DNA from: Phascolomyces articulosus
Lineage: Eukaryota; Mucoromycota; Mucoromycetes; Mucorales; Lichtheimiaceae
Assembly: GCA_025677815.1 (NCBI GenBank)
Contig: JAIXMP010000014.1
Location: 806,001-870,000 of the forward strand
DNA length: 64,000 nucleotides
Reading direction: 5' to 3'
Shown here: positions 1-12,300 of the stretch, piece after piece
Layout: each line of letters begins with the position of its first letter
Position numbering within the stretch: the stretch's first letter is position 1
The notes under the pieces: generated by a model
Told to the model about the DNA's origin: nothing
The model's input: only the letters and a program-made list of their open reading frames with translations
Databases searched by the model: none
Position numbers and translations under genes: made by a program

Positions 1-63
1 ACACAACAACAGCCCTTTTTTCCCCTCTCTCTTTTTTTCATATTACACTATCCAAATAATTAA

Positions 64-2253
64 ATGGCTGTCATTCCTCCTCCACTCGACCTCAATCATC
101 ATCATCATCATCATCATCCACACTATTCCAATGGAGATGATGATTCTTTACTAGGTAATAATAATATATCGATTACCCATCATTTGAAACAAGAATGGGG
201 GAGGTTATTATCATAGTGTAAGGGGGACCGTGAAAAAAAATATTCATAAAATTTTTCTTTACCCATCCAGCCAATCTTCCATCAACGATATTAATGCATT
301 TAAGCTTGGAACATCTGATTCCCGCGTTTAATGAAGCACAGATTGATATATTTCGATTATTAATGATGAAAGACCCTAGTGATTTTGTTCATGTCGGCAT
401 ATACAATCCAGATGAATGCCGCCAACTGAGTCAATGTGTACGTTCGATTCAAGCTCATATGAGTTATAAAGGATTAACCGTACTTGCCACCACACCTACT
501 ACTACGGGTAGTTCAGATTTCCCACCCTCTTCTACCGCTGCTGCTGCTGCCAATACCTCATCTTCAATTTATAGCCATCCAGTCACCACCACCAATACCT
601 CCTCCTCCTTTAATACCACTACAACGACAACCACATCAGAACAAGAACAAAAGAATATATTACGTGCCATAGAAGCGTTTGATCAATATGCGTTACCAAG
701 TTTTTACACCAGTTCTTTTTCGGCATGGAGCCGGACATCTTCCTCTACTTCAACATCCACAACACAATCGCTTCCGACTCCGCCGCCTTTTTCAAAATTA
801 GATCATAACAAGGGGAAAGCCTCTGTTCGATCTTCCTTTTTATCCACCTTTAGTGATAGTACCATTACAGCCACTGTAGAAGAACAAGAGGAAGAAGAAG
901 CCTTTATACGAAATTTTGGTGATCATCATCAAGAGCCTCCATTGACACATCATTTAGACCATCCACCCCCTTATCCTAGTTCATCTTCTTCGTCTACACC
1001 ACCACCACCATCACAACAACAACAACATTCATCTCATCATCAAAACAATCATGCATCTTCTTCACCCATTACACAACCACAACAGCCGATAACGGCTACG
1101 CCCAATTCTAAACAACAAACAACGCGAGAAGGTAGACCCGGAATCGTTGTACCACGTCAACCGCGAAATTTAATATCCCGGGTCCCTCGACCCCTGTCTA
1201 TGCCTGCGTACCTCATTCATCGTTCATCTAACAATACCGCAACAACGACGACCGAAGAGAACAATAATAATAATAATCCTAGACCCGCTAGTCCTGCATC
1301 AACCATTGTTTCACCTCAATTACCCGCTCCACCACGTATCCCAGCAGCTATAACAACAGCCAATAATCATCGTCGATCATTGATTGTATTATCTTCTCCA
1401 CCTCCCGATTATTTAGATACAGCATTAATGAAACGATGGGAAAAATGTAAATCCTGTATTATTCCTCGAGAAGAAGAAGGACGTGAAGAATTACCACCTT
1501 ATAAATGTACTGTTTATAAAATGGGTCATGTGTATATCAAACGGGAATTAGATTCACCTGGTGTACGCACTCGGTGGCGTTCTTGGAGGTAAATCTTTGT
1601 TTTGATGACAAAATAGTTGACACCTTACTATATATATAAATAAGATTCATATGCTAAATAATGACATATTATATATATATATATATATGAATATGATAGA
1701 AAATTATATGTAGAAGTATGGGGAACCATCTTACGTATTTATCGAGCTCCACCTCATGGTGATCATCATGGTCATCGATATCGATTATTAAGTAGACAAC
1801 CGTTGCTGGCAACACGATTACCCCTTTCTCAATGGAATCGATATTATTATTCCCCTCTTGCTACAATCTCTCTTGCAGGTGCAGAAGCAGGTAGAGCATG
1901 GGATTATACCAAACGACCCTTTTCATTAAGATTGACAACAGCTCATGGACCTCAAATGTTGCTTCGATTATCGTCTCATGTAGAAATGATTTCATGGATT
2001 GAACATTTACAAGCAGGTAACTTTATTCGACGAAATATATATTTCTTGTAAAACGGGACGATCTCATTCATATTTTTTTTATTTTTTGTTAGCGATCAAT
2101 ATTTCACTTGATTTGGAACAAAGACCTATGCCTAAATTTATGACATTACCTTCGCGTGCAGCACTCACAGGATCTACCATGAACGCAAGAACTTTAGAAA
2201 TCGAACGTGCTCGTGAACAACGAAGGAGAACCCAACGAGAAATGCTTATCTAG
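64..2253 (+). CDS. PH-domain protein with long low-complexity N-terminus
   Basis: Four exons: 64-154, 271-1588, 1700-2016 and 2093-2253, together 628 codons plus stop. Frame continuity across all three introns supports the model; for example the acceptor at 1698-1699 restores SWR-KLYVEVWGTILRIY. Residues 1-30 include a His run. Residues 31-110 are globular (HLIPAFNEAQIDIFRLL). Residues 110-420 are Ser/Thr/Pro/Gln/Asn-rich and probably disordered. The C-terminal ~150 residues look like a pleckstrin-homology domain: GHVYIKREL, then a basic RTRWRSWRKLYVEVWG strand pair, SLRLTTAHG, and a final helix with the typical Trp (VEMISWIEHLQAAI). PH domains bind phosphoinositides or proteins at membranes, so a membrane-linked signalling or scaffold role is inferred. 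The exact family was not recognised. The ATG at 64 is the first in frame and follows a pyrimidine-rich leader. Confidence 0.8.
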
Positions 2254-2773
2254 TCCCTCGCTTAAAATATATATTTTCTCCTTGTACCTTTCTTTTTATT
2301 ATTTGTTTTTTTTTCATTATGTTGATTGCGGCGTGTGTGTGCGTGTCTGTGTGTGATAAAGGATAATACGATTGTATAAAAATCAACAACAAAAAAATTC
2401 GTCTTTCTGTGAAGGATGACTCCAGTCATTTATATAAAAAAAGTAAAATGAAAAAAAAGAAGGATGCTTTTTTTTTGAAGATAAGTAAAAATTGAGAAAT
2501 TGTAAAAAAAAGTTGAAAGAAAAAGAAAAAGAAAAAATTTCAAAATTGTCTATCGGTTTGGATTAGATTCCATTTTGGTCAAGGCTAAGACCATCGGTTC
2601 TTATAAGACAACTCCCTCTTTGACCCATCGTCCCCTTATCGAACAAAAAGAAGAAGGAAAAAAAACGCGACACGCGAAAGAGAGAAAAGGGGAAAAGAGA
2701 AAAAAAAAGTAAAAAAAAAAAATCCAAGTACCGAATTTTACAAATCGAAAAAAAAAAACTGAATTTTTGCGAG

Positions 2774-2783
2774 TATTTAAAAG
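2774..2783 (+). promoter_or_regulatory. TATA-like box of the histone H1 gene
   Basis: TATTTAAAAG lies about 100 bp upstream of the histone H1 start codon, inside a region of long A and T runs. The position and sequence suit a core promoter. No transcription start can be proved from sequence. Confidence 0.35.
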
Positions 2784-2883
2784 GACTTGATTTTTTTAAA
2801 TTTTTCTACTTTAATTTTTTTAACTTCTCTTTCACTTTTTCCACTTTTTTTTTTTAAAAAAAACAACTACCACTATAACAACA

Positions 2884-4062
2884 ATGGCCACTGCTGCTGC
2901 ACCAAAGAAAGCTACTACTGCTTCCAAGAAGCCTGATCATCCTACCGTAAGTGAATCGCATCATGACGTTTTACCTTGAAAGAGACCTATCCATCATGTT
3001 TCAATTTGACTGATAAAATCTCATCATTTATATTTTTCTAAAACCATTTTAGTACGAAAACATGATCAAAGGTAAACATCTCACTTTCATCTTACGCTGA
3101 TACGCACATACGTTTGAAAAAAAATCAGTCGATCTCTTTCGAGTGAAAGAAACGTTTTCTCTTTCTAAACGACATCGATAATAAATTCTTTTTTTTATTC
3201 TTTTTAGCCGCTATTCTCGCTTTGAAGGAACGTAAGGGTAGTTCCAGACCCGCTATCAAGAAGTACATTCTTGCCAACTACAAGCTCACCCCCGGCTCTC
3301 ACTTTGATACTCAAGTCAATGCTGCCATCAAGCGTGGTGTTGCAAAGGGTTCTTTCATTCTTCCCAAGGGTAAGACATATTTTTTTTTCTTGAAAAAAGA
3401 ATGAAAAACCCAAAACGTTTCCTTCTTCCCCCGTGACCGTTTCATGTGGTTGTTTCTCTTTTTCGTCAGCTGAGAGTGAGAGAGAAAAATAGTCTTGGAA
3501 AAACGATACCTTTTTTTGGGAGATAAAAAAAAAGGGAGAAGACGATGGATATTTAGGATGTGGAAACATACACACAGACAGTCAGACGAGGAAAGGAGAG
3601 AAAAGGAATAGGAAAAAAAAAGATGTGGACAACCTTCTTTTGGGGAATATGTGTGATATGAAAGACTCAATAAATGGATGATGATCATTAGGTATGTCTG
3701 GTACCGTCAAGCTTGCCAAGCCTGAAAAGAAGGCCGCTGACAAGGAAAAGAAGAAGCCTGCAAAGAAGGCTGCTGCTCCCAAGAAGGCTGCTGTAAAGAA
3801 GACTACTGCAAAGAAGGCCACTACTACCAAGAAGGCTGCTTCTACCACCAAGAAGGCTCCTGCCAAGAAGGCCGCTGCTCCTAAGAAGGCTGCCACTACC
3901 ACAAAGAAGGCTGCTACCAAGAAGTCCACAACTGAAAAGGCTGGTGTCAAGGCTCCCAAGAAGGCTGCTCCCAAGAAGGCTGCTGCTACAAAGAAGGCAC
4001 CTGCTAAGAAGGCTGCTGCTCCCAAGAAGGCTGCTTCCAAGGCTAAGGCTACCAAGGCATAA
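2884..4062 (+). CDS. Linker histone H1
   Basis: Exons 2884-2946, 3053-3071, 3208-3369 and 3692-4062 give 204 residues. The second exon is only 19 nt and encodes YENMIK. Residues ~18-85 form the winged-helix H1/H5 globular domain: HPTYENMIKAAILALKERKG, then SRPAIKKYILANYKL and VNAAIKRGVAKGSFILPKG. The remaining ~120 residues are a Lys/Ala/Pro/Thr tail made of AAPKKA- and KKAA-type repeats, as usual for H1. The protein binds linker DNA at the nucleosome entry/exit site and compacts chromatin. Codon use is strongly biased (AAG for Lys, GCT for Ala), which suggests high expression. The upstream neighbour is the PH-domain gene on the same strand. The downstream RPI gene is convergent. Confidence 0.95.
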
Positions 4063-5062
4063 ATTGGTTCTTGATACCTTTTTCATTTTCTCCCCTTTCA
4101 CCTCTGCACAACAAATTCAACAACACCATTTGCACAAACAAACAAACAAATCATATTTCTTTCTCCCAACTCGTCTTTTTTTTTTCTGTATTTACTTTTT
4201 TTAAATTTTTTTTTGGGACCAAAAAAAAACACACATGTGGGACATTTTTTTTTTTTTTTTGCACAATCCATTCGTCTAGTTATAATAGTCCCCTTCTTAA
4301 TTTGTTCCTTTTTTCTCTTCATAACTACTACTTCTCCAAATCATCACTCCCCAAATTGTACAGTCATGAGAATCATGCTTTTTTTTTAGCTTTTTTTTAC
4401 ATATATAAAATTTTACTTTTTTTTCATATTTTTTTTTATCAAAGAGTAGAAAGAATCTCGTGTGTTTTTCGCGTTTTTTTTTTGTTTGAAAAAAATGGTA
4501 AAAGTAAAAAAAAAAAAATTAATGCCGACACGCGGGAGAAAATTTCGTATTCCCATTTTTTTTTTCAACAATTCAATTTTTTACGCGCAATTTTTTTTTT
4601 TCGACCGTGCGCGAAGCACAAAAAAAAAAAAAAAATTTCGCGTTCCGGATGAACGATCTATTTTTTTTAAATGATAAAAAAAGTGGCGCGGTGTTTTGAG
4701 TGACCTTAGAAAATGTTTCTTTTTCTTTTTCAAAAAAAAGGAGGCATTTTTCTTGAACAACCCATCCACTTTTGGAGTATAATATTGTAAAAAGATATTG
4801 TCGTTATGGAAACAAATGGAAAAGATTGACATAATGTGTCACCTAGCAACAAATAATACAATAATAACAATTATGGTGACACTTATTGCATTGCAACAAC
4901 AACAACAACAATGTTTACTCATAATATCACCTAGCATCAATAATCAGCAGCAGTGTCGCCTAGCAACAACCAATAATGACATAGCATCAATAGTGAATAG
5001 AATAATACAACTTCTTTTCTTTTATTTATGTACAAAAAATAATGATGATAGAATCACTTGTT
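4063..5062. other. Convergent intergenic region with RFX-like sites
   Basis: Non-coding stretch between the convergent H1 and RPI genes. The first 700 bp are dominated by T and A runs, and open frames there are Phe/Lys-rich low complexity with no domain. 4800-4967 holds a cluster of X-box-like motifs, listed separately. Confidence 0.6.
4838..4967 (+). promoter_or_regulatory. Cluster of RFX-type X-box motifs
   Basis: GTCACCTAGCAAC (4838-4850) and GTCGCCTAGCAAC (4955-4967) both fit the RFX consensus GTNRCC-N(0-3)-RGYAAC exactly. ATCACCTAGCATC (4926-4938) is a degenerate third copy. A weaker match, GTCGTTATGGAAAC, sits at 4800-4813. They lie 3' of both flanking genes. Binding is an inference from motif match only. 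Confidence 0.4.
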
Positions 5063-6256
5063 TTACTTTGTGAGAGTGCTGACAGTACCATCCGATTCAC
5101 CAAAATAAGCAATTTCAGCCATGTTACAGAACAAACCCACTTCATAAACACCTGTCAATAATTTGATTTCCTTTAAAAGAGTCGTAGGATCGTCAATAGC
5201 ACCGAAATGAGCATCAATTACAAAGTTGCCATTATCAGTGACAACAGGACCAGCCTTGTTTACAGCCTAAAAAAATAAATGAAGAAAAAATGAGGTTCCG
5301 CTCCCTTTATATAAATATATACCAACCAACAACATAATTTCATTTCCCACATCTTCTTTCTCTCCTAAACGTTTTACTTACCATACGAAGAGTAGCTTGT
5401 TCAGGCTTCATGGAAAGCTTGGTTTCCAAATTCTTCATGACACTCTTATACGTCATTGGAACGACTTCAATTGGTACACCCTTGGTCCACTATATAGATA
5501 ATTAACGAAATCATTTAAAAACAATGATTCCTCCTTTTTCCGAATTATACTCTTCATCCTGTTTTTCACCTGTTTATCCATCGTACCTGAGTTCCGAGCT
5601 TGGTAGACTTTTTGCGGTAATCTAAAATTATAAAACTTTGTTTCAGTATCACATGCATTGGTCACAGATTACTCTCAAGGGTATATTAGAAAATTTTATT
5701 ATTATTATTTTTTTACCAGCAATAATCACAAATTTCTTTGCAGCTTCAGCAACCACTTTTTCTTGGAATTGACAAGCACCTCCACCTTTGATCACGTTCA
5801 ATTGTCCATCCACTTCATCAGCACCATCAATAGTGACATCAATTTCAGGGAATCTTTACAATATTAAAACAAAAACAATCAGAATTTAGTTTATCTTTCT
5901 CTCCAAAGATACATCGAGTCATCTTTATCCTCTTCGTTTGTTGTTACCGCGTACTAATCATACTAGTCCCAGTACCAAACGCTATTGAAATAATCTCAAG
6001 ATCAAAAAAAAAAAGCTATTACTTACTGCTCAACAGTGCCCATGGTAAGACCTCCTTCAATGATCAACAACTTGCTTTGGAAACTGGTAGGAACATATAC
6101 AATGTTCTTGAGTTCAGGACGTTGCAAAATACGTTCAACAGCGTAGACCACAGTAGATCCAGATCCAATACCGACCACCTTATGTTCAGGTGTAATATAA
6201 TCATTGACAGCTTGATAAGCTGCTAATTTTTTGCCTGTTTCAACTGCGCTTGCCAT
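5063..6256 (-). CDS. RKI1: Ribose-5-phosphate isomerase A type
   Basis: Five exons on the minus strand: 6027-6256, 5717-5853, 5587-5621, 5382-5489 and 5063-5266, giving 237 residues, normal for RpiA. The enzyme interconverts ribose-5-phosphate and ribulose-5-phosphate in the non-oxidative pentose phosphate pathway in the cytosol. Visible motifs are [16 protein letters not shown] (phosphate-binding loop), [14 protein letters not shown] (catalytic Asp region), [16 protein letters not shown], and the C-terminal [21 protein letters not shown]. The start was set at 6256 ([10 protein letters not shown]). The frame stays open upstream to Met codons at 6292 and 6334, and the 6292 extension (MYRHFIRRSFTT) is basic and amphipathic, so a longer, possibly mitochondrial form cannot be excluded. 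One internal exon is only 35 nt. Confidence 0.95.
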
Positions 6257-6665
6257 GGTAGTGAAAGAACGACGAATAAAATGACGATACATTAACTTTT
6301 TTTCCTCGGGTCTCTTTTTTTTTGTATCCCCCACTACTTAAAGTGACTGGTTTATTTTCGGAGTAAATCCATTTTAAGTTTTATTTGGGAAAACAAAAAT
6401 GGATGCATAATAAAAACTCTTGTTCCATCTATTTTTATTGTAAATTTTAGATGTGGTGCATGACGTCAAGGAACTTATACAAAGTAGAAAAAATTGATCC
6501 GGTTCTTGATGAGGATGATGATCGATAACAGATAGAGAATAAGAAAAAAAATGTAACACAATATTTTTAGAACCTAAAGTTAAAAAGATTAAATGACAAG
6601 ATAAAAAAAAACATAAAAAAAACATAAAATGAATGTAATGAACAATGAATTATTATTAAAAGTTT

Positions 6666-9304
6666 TTAACGTCTTTGAACAAAAGGAGTTTGAGCAGAAG
6701 AAGGAAGGCGAGAATGAATGCTAGGAATACGGTGATGAGTGGCCACAGGATTCAAAGAAGAGGATGGGTGAGGTGTTGCATATTTTACAGCGGATACCAT
6801 GGCTGAAGAAGGGGATTGATAAGGAAACCAATTCCCCATGACAGAATGAGCTTGAGCTGATAATAAACGACTTGACGTGGTTTCTCGTAAATACATTTCA
6901 CGTGGATGATGCCATTCCAGAGGATCCTTGCTATTCCTTCGTTGTCTTTGTCGATCATCCCCTTCGGTGGCTGCTATTAAACAATCCTCAGGTCCTGGTA
7001 ATTTTACGCGCGGAGTTTTAATAGGCCATTGTTGGATTGATGATTGCTTTCTTGAAGTATTATTCCTCCCAACATCATGGACCATGATATCTTTGGAGTG
7101 GGAATAAAGAATAGGTGTCATTGTTGGTAATGATGTAGTAGAGGAAGAAGGGAGAGGAGGAGGGGATGAAGAAGTAGGATTTAAGATACATGATGAGGTC
7201 AGAGGACTAGATGATGATGATGTAATTGGATGATGATGAGGAGAGGATGAAGAAGAAGAACTTACAGATGGTTGTGGGTGATGATGAGATTGTTGTTGTT
7301 GTATGTTTATTGGATTCATTTCTTGTGAACGAACATCCAATATAGCACACGATGGACTTGCAGGTGTATATATAGGTGAAGCCGTTGTATGGGATGGAAT
7401 CATATATTCCAAACCATTATGATGACTTGCTGTTGATGTTATTGTTGTGGATGGTGTATTTGTTACCACTGTCCTTGGTGTATCAAACTAGTTTTTTTAT
7501 ATATAAAAATGAATAAATAAATATTTGGCACAAGTTTTAGAAAATTAAAACTTACCAGTGCTGCAATAGATGAATGTTCTAATAATGACGTCATGGGTCC
7601 CGACGTGGTAGAAGTACTAGCTGGTGGTGGTGTAGTTGTAGTAGGGGTATTAAATACAGAAGGATGATGATGGTAGTGATAACCAATAGCTGGCGTAGGT
7701 GTAGATGGTACAGTAGGTGGTGATTCAATCATAATCGGTTGTTGCTGAGGAGGTGGAGTAATAGAAGAAGATAAAGAGGCAGCGATACTCGATGTAACAA
7801 ATGGTGGAGGTGGCGGTGGCGGTGGTAATACAAACGAAGGGTTACTCTTCGTACCAGACGTTGTAATTATAGTATTCATCGATCTTTTATTGTGTGGTCG
7901 TTCTACTGTGGCCAAACAAACAATATATAATTTTTCTAAAGTGGATGAAACAAAAAGATCAGATCCTAATCCTCCTCCTAAATAAAACCGAGCATTGAAT
8001 TCAATAGGAGGTCCATTATTGGATGTTTTGAATCCAAGGGGTTCTTTGAGTGTCAATGATCCATTGGCAATATTCAACAACATGCTAGGTGAAGTGGAAG
8101 CAAAACATTCTGAAGTAGTCCGCTCGGTAGGTGGTAAAATACGTTTTTCATGACGATGTACATTATCCAATAAACATCGGTGGATCCGCGCCAGGCGGTT
8201 CGCATGTTCTGGTAAAATAAAGTCGTACAAGGAACGGTGGGCAAATTCATGTGGATACATGCCGAGAATATCCAACGACTCATCTGACACCCGTGCACAA
8301 CATACATCCATGGATAAAAATATCTAATGATATCAAAAGAGTGACCAAATTTCTCAGAGTTCATCGCGTATGTGTGTGAACAAATGCTTTTTATTTGAAA
8401 ATATAAACTGAGTAGCTTACTGTGATCATGGATTTTTCAGTCGTTTCTTTATCATGTTGATCCCCTGGAGGTCGGGTCATTGAAAATGAAGATTGTACAA
8501 GCCCAGATGCTAATAAACCATTGGCTGTCGATGTCCCTGCTACTGCTGTGGGAATTGCCATGGAGGAAGAAGAGGTCGGTGATGAATAGAGTGTGGATGG
8601 TTCCATGGAAGAGGTGGATATATTAGGAACACCATTATTGTTTTGTCGATCCCGACGTCTTGGTCTTCCTCGTTTTTTATGTTGTACATCGAAACAAGTA
8701 TCTTCTCGTCCTGATTGAACGCATCGTTTACATGGTCGTGCGACTAATATATATAATGGGAATCCATATTTGAAGATGAGTCACCGGAAGGAAAAAAAAT
8801 AATGTACGAATGACTATTGTTTAATGATGACTTACCATCACAAGCTAAGTGTGCTTTTTGACAGTTGACCTAATAGAAATTCATTTATATAAATATGCCA
8901 GAAATTGGATCTCTTTGTTTTTTGTTTATTGGATGGAGGGTGAAGGAGAAATGAGGGTGGGAAATTACAAATAGTTGGAGACTTTCATCTTTATAATTCT
9001 GAAACAGAATCTCATCATGAATTCTCATTTTCTCATATGTAAAAATTTTGTATATTAAATCTCTTTTTCTCTTCTCCTTTGCTATAAAATGACAACGCAC
9101 TCATCTGCTTACACATGCTGCAGGAACATGGGATTTCGAGGGTCGTTTCTTGGGTATCGTGGATGATGTGGATGGTATTGTTGTTGTTGCATTATTATTA
9201 TTATTATTATTCGTCGATTCTTGTGTTGTAGTAGTCGTTGTAAGTGAAGGAGATGTTGGTGATGGTAATGAAAAAGGTCGACCCCTAGTAGCCACTGTTT
9301 CCAT
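6666..9304 (-). CDS. Zn2Cys6 transcription factor with PAS domain
   Basis: Minus-strand exons 9113-9304, 8836-8869, 8421-8743, 7556-8323 and 6666-7487 give 712 residues. The zinc cluster is split over three exons, with Cys at about residues 64, 67, 74, 80, 83 and 92 (C-x2-C-x6-C-x5-C-x2-C-x8-C), followed by the basic DVQHKKRGRPRRR. Exon 2 is only 34 nt. A PAS fold starts near residue 184: IFLSMDVCCARVSDESLDIL, then YPHEFAHRSLYDFILPEH. The remainder is Ser/Thr/Pro/His-rich and probably activating. Zn2Cys6 plus PAS is the arrangement of fungal carbon-metabolism regulators such as Ert1/AcuK, so a metabolic role is plausible. The target genes are unknown. RPI lies downstream on the same strand. 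Confidence 0.88.
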
Positions 9305-12300
9305 CCTAAGGTTGAATAAACGGACTTAACAAAGAAAAAAAATAATATATATATATATATATATAGGAGTGAGAAGAAGAGAAAAAGAAAGAAAGAAATC
9401 CAGAAAAAAAGAGAAGTTAAGAAATGAAATAAATTGTGGATTGTCAAGTATTGGGGGAGAGAAGAAGGGGGTGTAATGACACTTAATAAGATATAATATA
9501 TAAACACTCACACCCACCCACACAAACAAATAGTTATGAACAAGCAACAATGAACTCTTTATAGTGAGCTAAATGCTTCGATGATCTGATTATATTATTA
9601 GATCGGGAATATTTTACGGAATTTAGGAACATTTTTTTCTTACTACTTAAGAACAATTTCTCACACACACAAACTATATAATAAGGACATCTCCGCTTGC
9701 TTGCCAGCCTCTTTTTTTTTTTTCATATAGACATGGACGCAGTCCCTACTTTTGTTTCCTTTAAAGTTGTACATATCACTTGGTTCATAAATCTTTCAGG
9801 TTTAAACTTTGTTTTTTTCCCCTTTGACAAAAAAATCTTTGTGTCAATTTGTTGTAGAACAAATAACTTTACATATATTTAGCAACATGTGCGGGTTATT
9901 GAAATTAATAGAAGCCCGTTGTCAACAAAAAAAAAAAAAAGAGATAGATCCTCCAGCAATGGATGTGTGAACACAACGGAAATATTAATTACCTATTTTG
10001 AAACTAAGGTTCAAAGACTCTCTGTTTATTGTGGTATTTTCAAGAAACACACAAAACAACTTATCATAGAACGCAACCCGGTATTCCCCACAAAAAAAAT
10101 GCATAATAGTAATATGACTTTTTGAGATCGACATGTGGCAAAACATAATATTCAGTGTCATACTACCATCGACTTCTACTTCTATTAATACTCTAACTAG
10201 TAAATGGTCATTATTATTTTGATAATTATAATAAATATAAACAAAATAATAATAATAACTAAAAAAAACATGTTTCCCATCCTGTGGAATTAATATACGA
10301 GTTATAATTGCATGGGATGGTACGGGCAAAGAGGTAAATGGCTGAACCAGCTTTGTTTATTATTATGTAGTGAAATATATTGAATGATGCCATCTACTAA
10401 TAATACTATAACTAGTTTGTGTTTACACAAGCAAGACAATCTTAATTAATTTATAGAATAGAATAAGATGATAGGTACATCAATATTGGACTGGGTATCA
10501 ATCATAATGAATGGTAGAAGTGTGTGGGTTGGATAGATAGATGAATAAGATAATAAAAAAATATCTATTTAATATATCAGCATAATAGACGACAGGCGGT
10601 CTCGCATCCACATTCCGATCCAATCATTGAACAACGTTTACATGTCAATATACCGTATATAGACATCGTCTACGAGATCTTTCTTTTTACATATTTTTAT
10701 TATTGCATTATTATCATGATCAATTTTCGTTCCCATTGATTATGTACTCATTCATGGTTTGACAAAGTCAACGGTCAAATACGTTTAGCATCTGTCGTTT
10801 TGTTGGAAAAGAATAATTGACATGTGAAGATCTTTTTCATTCATGTAGTCTTGGTTAAATGATGTGTGGGAAGGTGTAGAAATACGCTCTATACTTCTTG
10901 AAGCTTCTTTTAGTTACTTTATTTACAATTTTATTTGATCCAAGAATCCGTATTTTTTTTATATAATCATATATCGCACATGGGAAAAAAGCATCCTACT
11001 TATTAGATGAATCTCTTCTCATTTCTTCTATTGTATAGTTTATTAGAAAACTATATCCAACACTATTTGCTTACTTGTTTCATTGCCATGGATACACACG
11101 ATACTTGTTTCTATTGCTCAGCTCATTTATTATATCAGACTAGCACATCTCAAGAATTTGATTGCTCTTTATTATAATAATTCATCTTTGACGATGATGG
11201 CGCATGTCAATATATTCATTTTTGGTATAGATAAATCCAGAAATAATAAATAGTCATCTTTTGAAATATTCTCCACTTATCTACCATTTGTTATTGACAT
11301 TCTAAATAATGATAGTAACATGCAAAGCTCAATCGGTGTTTTTATTGACACGTTTTTTGTTTCATTCTCCCATCTTCAACATCATCAGATATAATATAAT
11401 AAAGATTGTACACACGATTCATTTAAAAGAAAATTACAGTCGACAAATATGGAAATAAATGTCCCTTGTTCTATTTTATTCCAGAGTCCATTTTTTCTTG
11501 GTTAATCAAAACCTAACATCTACCCACCACTTCTCTAACTAATAATTATATACGTTTCCTTGGTGCTTGTGAAGATTTGTTAATCTCATTTACTGGATTT
11601 TTTCCCCCTTTTATGCGACACAATAATTTATTGATGAATGCAACACAAGGCTTAAATATACCATCATTTTCCTTCCTTCCCCCTGACTTTTTTTCCTTGT
11701 AACACCTCGTCTACATAGATTATTACACCTCTTTTTACTTTCGACAAACGATGATCCATTAATAATAATAATAATAAATAGGTTCTACAAGCCTTTTTTT
11801 GTTTGACTCTTTATGTATGTCAAACGGATTCCAAGATTTATTACTATGATATCCCCCCAAAAAAATATAGCTGTATCCATGTATGACCGATCTTACTAAT
11901 CGTATTTTTCATTTGTGTACATAAAACAAATAATGGAGTCATAGAGTAAATGATGTCTTACTAATGAATGATATCTTTACGGGCGAGAAAAAAAAATGAA
12001 GGACACGAACATTCCTTTCCTTAGAACCAATGATATGGACTGTTGTTATTTGTTGTTAAATGTGATGACCAAATCAAAGCACATATCTCGATTTTCTTTT
12101 CTAATGAATAGTCGTGAATAACATTGTAAAATTATTCAGCAAGAATAATGAACTACAATTATGAATGAGAAACTCATTTAAAATATAACAGGAAAGAATA
12201 TGAATATCATTTATCATCCAAACCCCATTTCTTATTATTCTTTTTGTTACCATATTAAAGATGTCCATAGCTAGTATTATTATATAATAAAAAGTGAAAA

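Noticed and set aside
3582..4101. Minus-strand ORFs opposite the H1 tail
   Set aside because: Mirror frames of the Lys/Ala repeat codons. The plus strand is clearly the gene.
4071..4652. 193-aa ORF after histone H1
   Set aside because: Phe/Lys/Ser low complexity caused by T-runs in the 3' flank. No domain and no splice support.
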